From Poindextera sp041691315 (GTDB lineage: Bacteria; Pseudomonadota; Alphaproteobacteria; Caulobacterales; Caulobacteraceae), in assembly GCA_041691315.1 (NCBI GenBank), contig JBEPUW010000005.1:62001-126000 (forward strand): a DNA stretch of 64,000 nt, written 5' to 3'. The notes beneath the pieces were generated by a model. It did no database searches and was not told where the DNA came from. It saw only the letters and a list, made by a program, of their open reading frames with translations. Positions 61,946-64,000 of this stretch are shown here, piece by piece. Numbering within the stretch: the stretch's first letter is position 1; each line of letters begins with the position of its first letter. Position numbers and translations under genes: made by a program.

Positions 61946-62200
61946 ATGGCCCTCAGCATCAAGACCGACGAAGCCGATCGACTGGCTCGAAGGCTCGCCC
62001 AAGTCACGGGCGAGACAATGACCCAGGCCGTAACGGTGGCCTTGCGGGAGCGGCTTGACCGGGAGGAGCAGATTGCGCTCCGCACCCCGGAGCAGAAGCT
62101 GGCTGAACTCGACGTCATTCTGGCGAGGATGCGGGTCGGGCTTGATACTCGACCTGTCACCAAAGAAGAATGGGACGAAGCGTCGGGCGACACGGATTGA
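61946..62200 (+). CDS. vapB: Antitoxin of a VapBC pair (PSK/Rv0623 type)
   Basis: 84 aa. Ribbon-helix-helix-like start MALSIKTDEADRLARRLAQVTGETMTQAVTVALRERLDRE, then a C-terminal toxin-binding tail ending EWDEASGDTD. This is the transcription-factor antitoxin family usually paired with PIN toxins. Its stop TGA overlaps the toxin's TTG start. GC is lower than its surroundings, as is common for mobile TA pairs. Confidence 0.9.
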   Translation: MALSIKTDEADRLARRLAQVTGETMTQAVTVALRERLDREEQIALRTPEQKLAELDVILARMRVGLDTRPVTKEEWDEASGDTD

Positions 62201-62604
62201 TCGTCGTCGACAGCTCCGCGATCGTCGCCATCATACTTGATGAGCCCACTGGTCCCGAAATGGCCAGGCGATTGACCGCTGAGGCAGAGAGTCTCATGTC
62301 CGTCGCCAACTACGTGGAAACCGGACAGGTTCTCGCACAACGCAATCCCACTGCGATTCAGCGCGTGCTCGGCGATTTTCACGACTTCCTGAGCGCCGCC
62401 AGTGTCTCTCTTGCCTCGATTGATGAGGCCCAGGCGCGCCTCGCGCTCGACGCTCGCATTCGATACGGCCGTGGTTTCGGCCATGCGGCGCGGCTGAATT
62501 ACAGCGATTGTTTCGCCTATGCGCTGGCCAAGTCCCGCAATCTTCCGTTGCTGTTCATTGGCAACGACTTCACGCACACGGACATCATCTCCGCGCTCGC
62601 TTGA
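62197..62604 (+). CDS. vapC: VapC-type PIN-domain toxin
   Basis: 135 aa ribonuclease. The acidic site residues of the PIN fold are Asp in VVDSSAIVAI (residue 4), Glu in NYVETGQVL, Asp in YSDCFAYALAK and Asp in GNDFTHTD. TTG 62197 is the best start: it gives LIVVDSS, the family's usual N-terminus, in a TTGA overlap with the antitoxin stop; an ATG at 62170 would overlap by 31 bases with an unnatural extension. Confidence 0.92.
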   Translation: MIVVDSSAIVAIILDEPTGPEMARRLTAEAESLMSVANYVETGQVLAQRNPTAIQRVLGDFHDFLSAASVSLASIDEAQARLALDARIRYGRGFGHAARLNYSDCFAYALAKSRNLPLLFIGNDFTHTDIISALA

Positions 62605-62610
62605 CGTTGC

Positions 62611-64000
62611 TCAGGCCGCCAGCGCGCCCACGACCGCCTTGCCGAGGATCATGTCCGCGGCCTTTTCGGCGATCATGATGGTCGGCGCGTTGGTGTTGCC
62701 GGAGACCAGGCGCGGCATGATCGAGGCGTCGACGACGCGCAGGCCCTCGACCCCGTGCACGCGCAACTGGGGATCGACCACGGCGGCCGGGCCCGAGCCC
62801 ATCTGGCAGGTGCCGACCGGGTGATAGATGGTCGAGCCGGCCTGCCTGGCGAACTCCAGCAACATCTCGTCGGTGTTGAAATCCGCGCCTGGCAGCAGTT
62901 CGCTCTCGATCCATTTGGCCAGGGCCGGCTGGGCGGCGATCTTGCGGCCCCATTTCAGCGAGGCCACCGCGACCTGCTGGTCGATCGGGTCGGACAGATA
63001 GTTGGGCTGGATCGACGGATATTCCGCCGGATTGGACGACTTGATCCTGATGGTTCCCCGGCTTTCGGGGCGCACCTGGCAGGGCGCGATGGTCAGGCCG
63101 GGCTGGCCCTCCAGCTCCATCACCTGCTGCTCCATCAGCTTCTGGACGTCCATGGTCGCCGGCAGGATGTGGAACTGGATGTCGGGACTGGAAAGCTCCG
63201 GTCGCGACTTGCAGAAGACCGCGATATGCGCCGCCGAAAGGCTGAGCAGCCCCTTGCGCTGGAAGATGTATTTCAGCGCCTCGCCCAGGAAGCGCGTGCC
63301 CTTGGTCAGTTCGTTGACCGACACCGTGCCGGGCTTCAGCCGGTAGGTGTTGGTGATGACATAGTGGTCCTGCAGGTTCTCGCCGACGCCGGCGAGGTCG
63401 GCGATCACCGCGATGCCCTTCTCACGCAGCAGGTCGGCCGGGCCGACGCCCGAAAGCTGCAACAGCTGTGGCGAATTGATCGCGCCGCCGCTCAGGATGA
63501 CCTCGGCGGACGCCTTCGCGGTCTTGGTCTCGCCGTTCTGGATGTACTCGACACCGACCGCGCGCTTGCCCTCGAACAGGACGCGGGTGGTCAGCGCGTT
63601 GGTCTCGACAGTCAGGTTGGGCCGGTTCATCACCGGGTGCAGATAGGCGACCGCGGCCGAGCAGCGCTGGCCGTTCTTCACGGTCAGCTGGTAGTAGCCG
63701 ACGCCCTCCTGATCGGCGCCGTTGACGTCCGGATTGCGCGGGATGCCGGCCTCGACGCAGGCCTCGACCACGTCGTCCGAAACCTCATGGGTCTGGGTCA
63801 CGTCGGAGACGTTCAGCGGTCCGCCGGCGCCATGGTGCTCCTCCAGGCCGGCGCGTTCCTGGTGCTCGGCGCGCAGGAAATAGGGTCGCACGTCGTCCCA
63901 GGCCCAGCCGTCGCAGCCCAGCTGCCGCCAGCCGTCATAATCTGAGTGCTGGCCGCGGATATAGAGCAGGCCGTTGATCGAGGACGAGCCGCCCAGCACC
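62611..64000 (-). CDS. GMC-family oxidoreductase (choline dehydrogenase-like), 5' end beyond the window
   Basis: At least 462 aa. It enters at MLGGSSSINGLLYIRG, just after the missing N-terminal FAD Rossmann motif. Substrate-domain segments include VILSGGAINSPQLLQLSGVGP and GENLQDHYVI; the catalytic His is in STIYHPVGTCQMGSG, followed by VDASIMPRLVSGNTNAPTIMIAEKAADMI. It oxidises primary alcohols using FAD. With the P450, acyl-CoA ligase and beta-oxidation genes in the window it could serve alcohol oxidation in chain degradation, which is speculation. It is convergent with vapC, 6 bases apart. Confidence 0.92.
   Translation of the reverse strand, partial: VLGGSSSINGLLYIRGQHSDYDGWRQLGCDGWAWDDVRPYFLRAEHQERAGLEEHHGAGGPLNVSDVTQTHEVSDDVVEACVEAGIPRNPDVNGADQEGVGYYQLTVKNGQRCSAAVAYLHPVMNRPNLTVETNALTTRVLFEGKRAVGVEYIQNGETKTAKASAEVILSGGAINSPQLLQLSGVGPADLLREKGIAVIADLAGVGENLQDHYVITNTYRLKPGTVSVNELTKGTRFLGEALKYIFQRKGLLSLSAAHIAVFCKSRPELSSPDIQFHILPATMDVQKLMEQQVMELEGQPGLTIAPCQVRPESRGTIRIKSSNPAEYPSIQPNYLSDPIDQQVAVASLKWGRKIAAQPALAKWIESELLPGADFNTDEMLLEFARQAGSTIYHPVGTCQMGSGPAAVVDPQLRVHGVEGLRVVDASIMPRLVSGNTNAPTIMIAEKAADMILGKAVVGALAA

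Overview
The window is GC-rich alphaproteobacterial chromosome and looks like Caulobacteraceae (Phenylobacterium or Caulobacter type). The basis is the gene set: a GlcNAc cluster with a TonB-dependent receptor and PTS genes, an HWE-type histidine kinase, receiver proteins with a C-terminal GPDRRRR-type tail, a perfect CtrA box (TTAA-N7-TTAA), many acyl-CoA and fatty-acid genes, a CYP153-type P450 and GPH-family sugar transporters. The genus call is inference. No phage, IS element or CRISPR array was seen.

Layout. 1-8.4 kb: DUF3828-like exported protein, SLC13/RCK permease, CYP153-like P450, a two-gene small-protein operon, a thiolase, a frameshifted HWE kinase and a Crp/Fnr regulator. 8.4-14.5 kb: GlcNAc catabolism. 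nagR-nagB-nagA run on the minus strand, divergent from a damaged uptake unit in which the N-terminus of a TonB receptor is fused in frame to the C-terminal part of PTS enzyme I, followed by nagE cut off before its IIB domain. 14.5-20.6 kb: a very large minus-strand autotransporter passenger with about 1.12-kb tandem repeats, whose beta-barrel is missing because it abuts the broken nagE tail to tail. 20.8-28.4 kb: D-lactate dehydrogenase, HpcH/HpaI aldolase, acyltransferase, YihY/BrkB protein, MscS-type channel and a CtrA-box-preceded exported protein.

28.5-36.4 kb: tRNA-Gln(TTG), tRNA-Pro(CGG), sppA, a peptide ABC transporter (permeases and binding protein, no ATPases), DUF442 phosphatase-like protein, MBL hydrolase, Ala-rich lipoprotein and two REPIN-like paired palindromes. 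36.6-46.2 kb: acyl-CoA ligase, pdxH, TPR protein, RES/Xre toxin-antitoxin pair, enoyl-CoA hydratase, GNAT, solute-binding protein, methyltransferase, a frameshifted VOC gene and an LLM flavoprotein. 46.2-64 kb: aroC, receiver protein, esterase, beta-lactamase-like hydrolase, acyl-CoA dehydrogenase, two GPH/MFS transporters, aminotransferase divergent from a MarR regulator with two matching operators, tam, queD-queE-queC, a CBS-HisKA-REC hybrid, vapBC, and a GMC oxidoreductase that runs off the end.

The most unusual signals are the two gene-breaking junctions near 11.93 kb and 14.48 kb, which together disable the GlcNAc PTS and the autotransporter, and three apparent single-base insertions (about 7173, 44221 and 44445). 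They point either to a recently rearranged or decaying genome or to assembly and consensus errors. Raw reads would decide.
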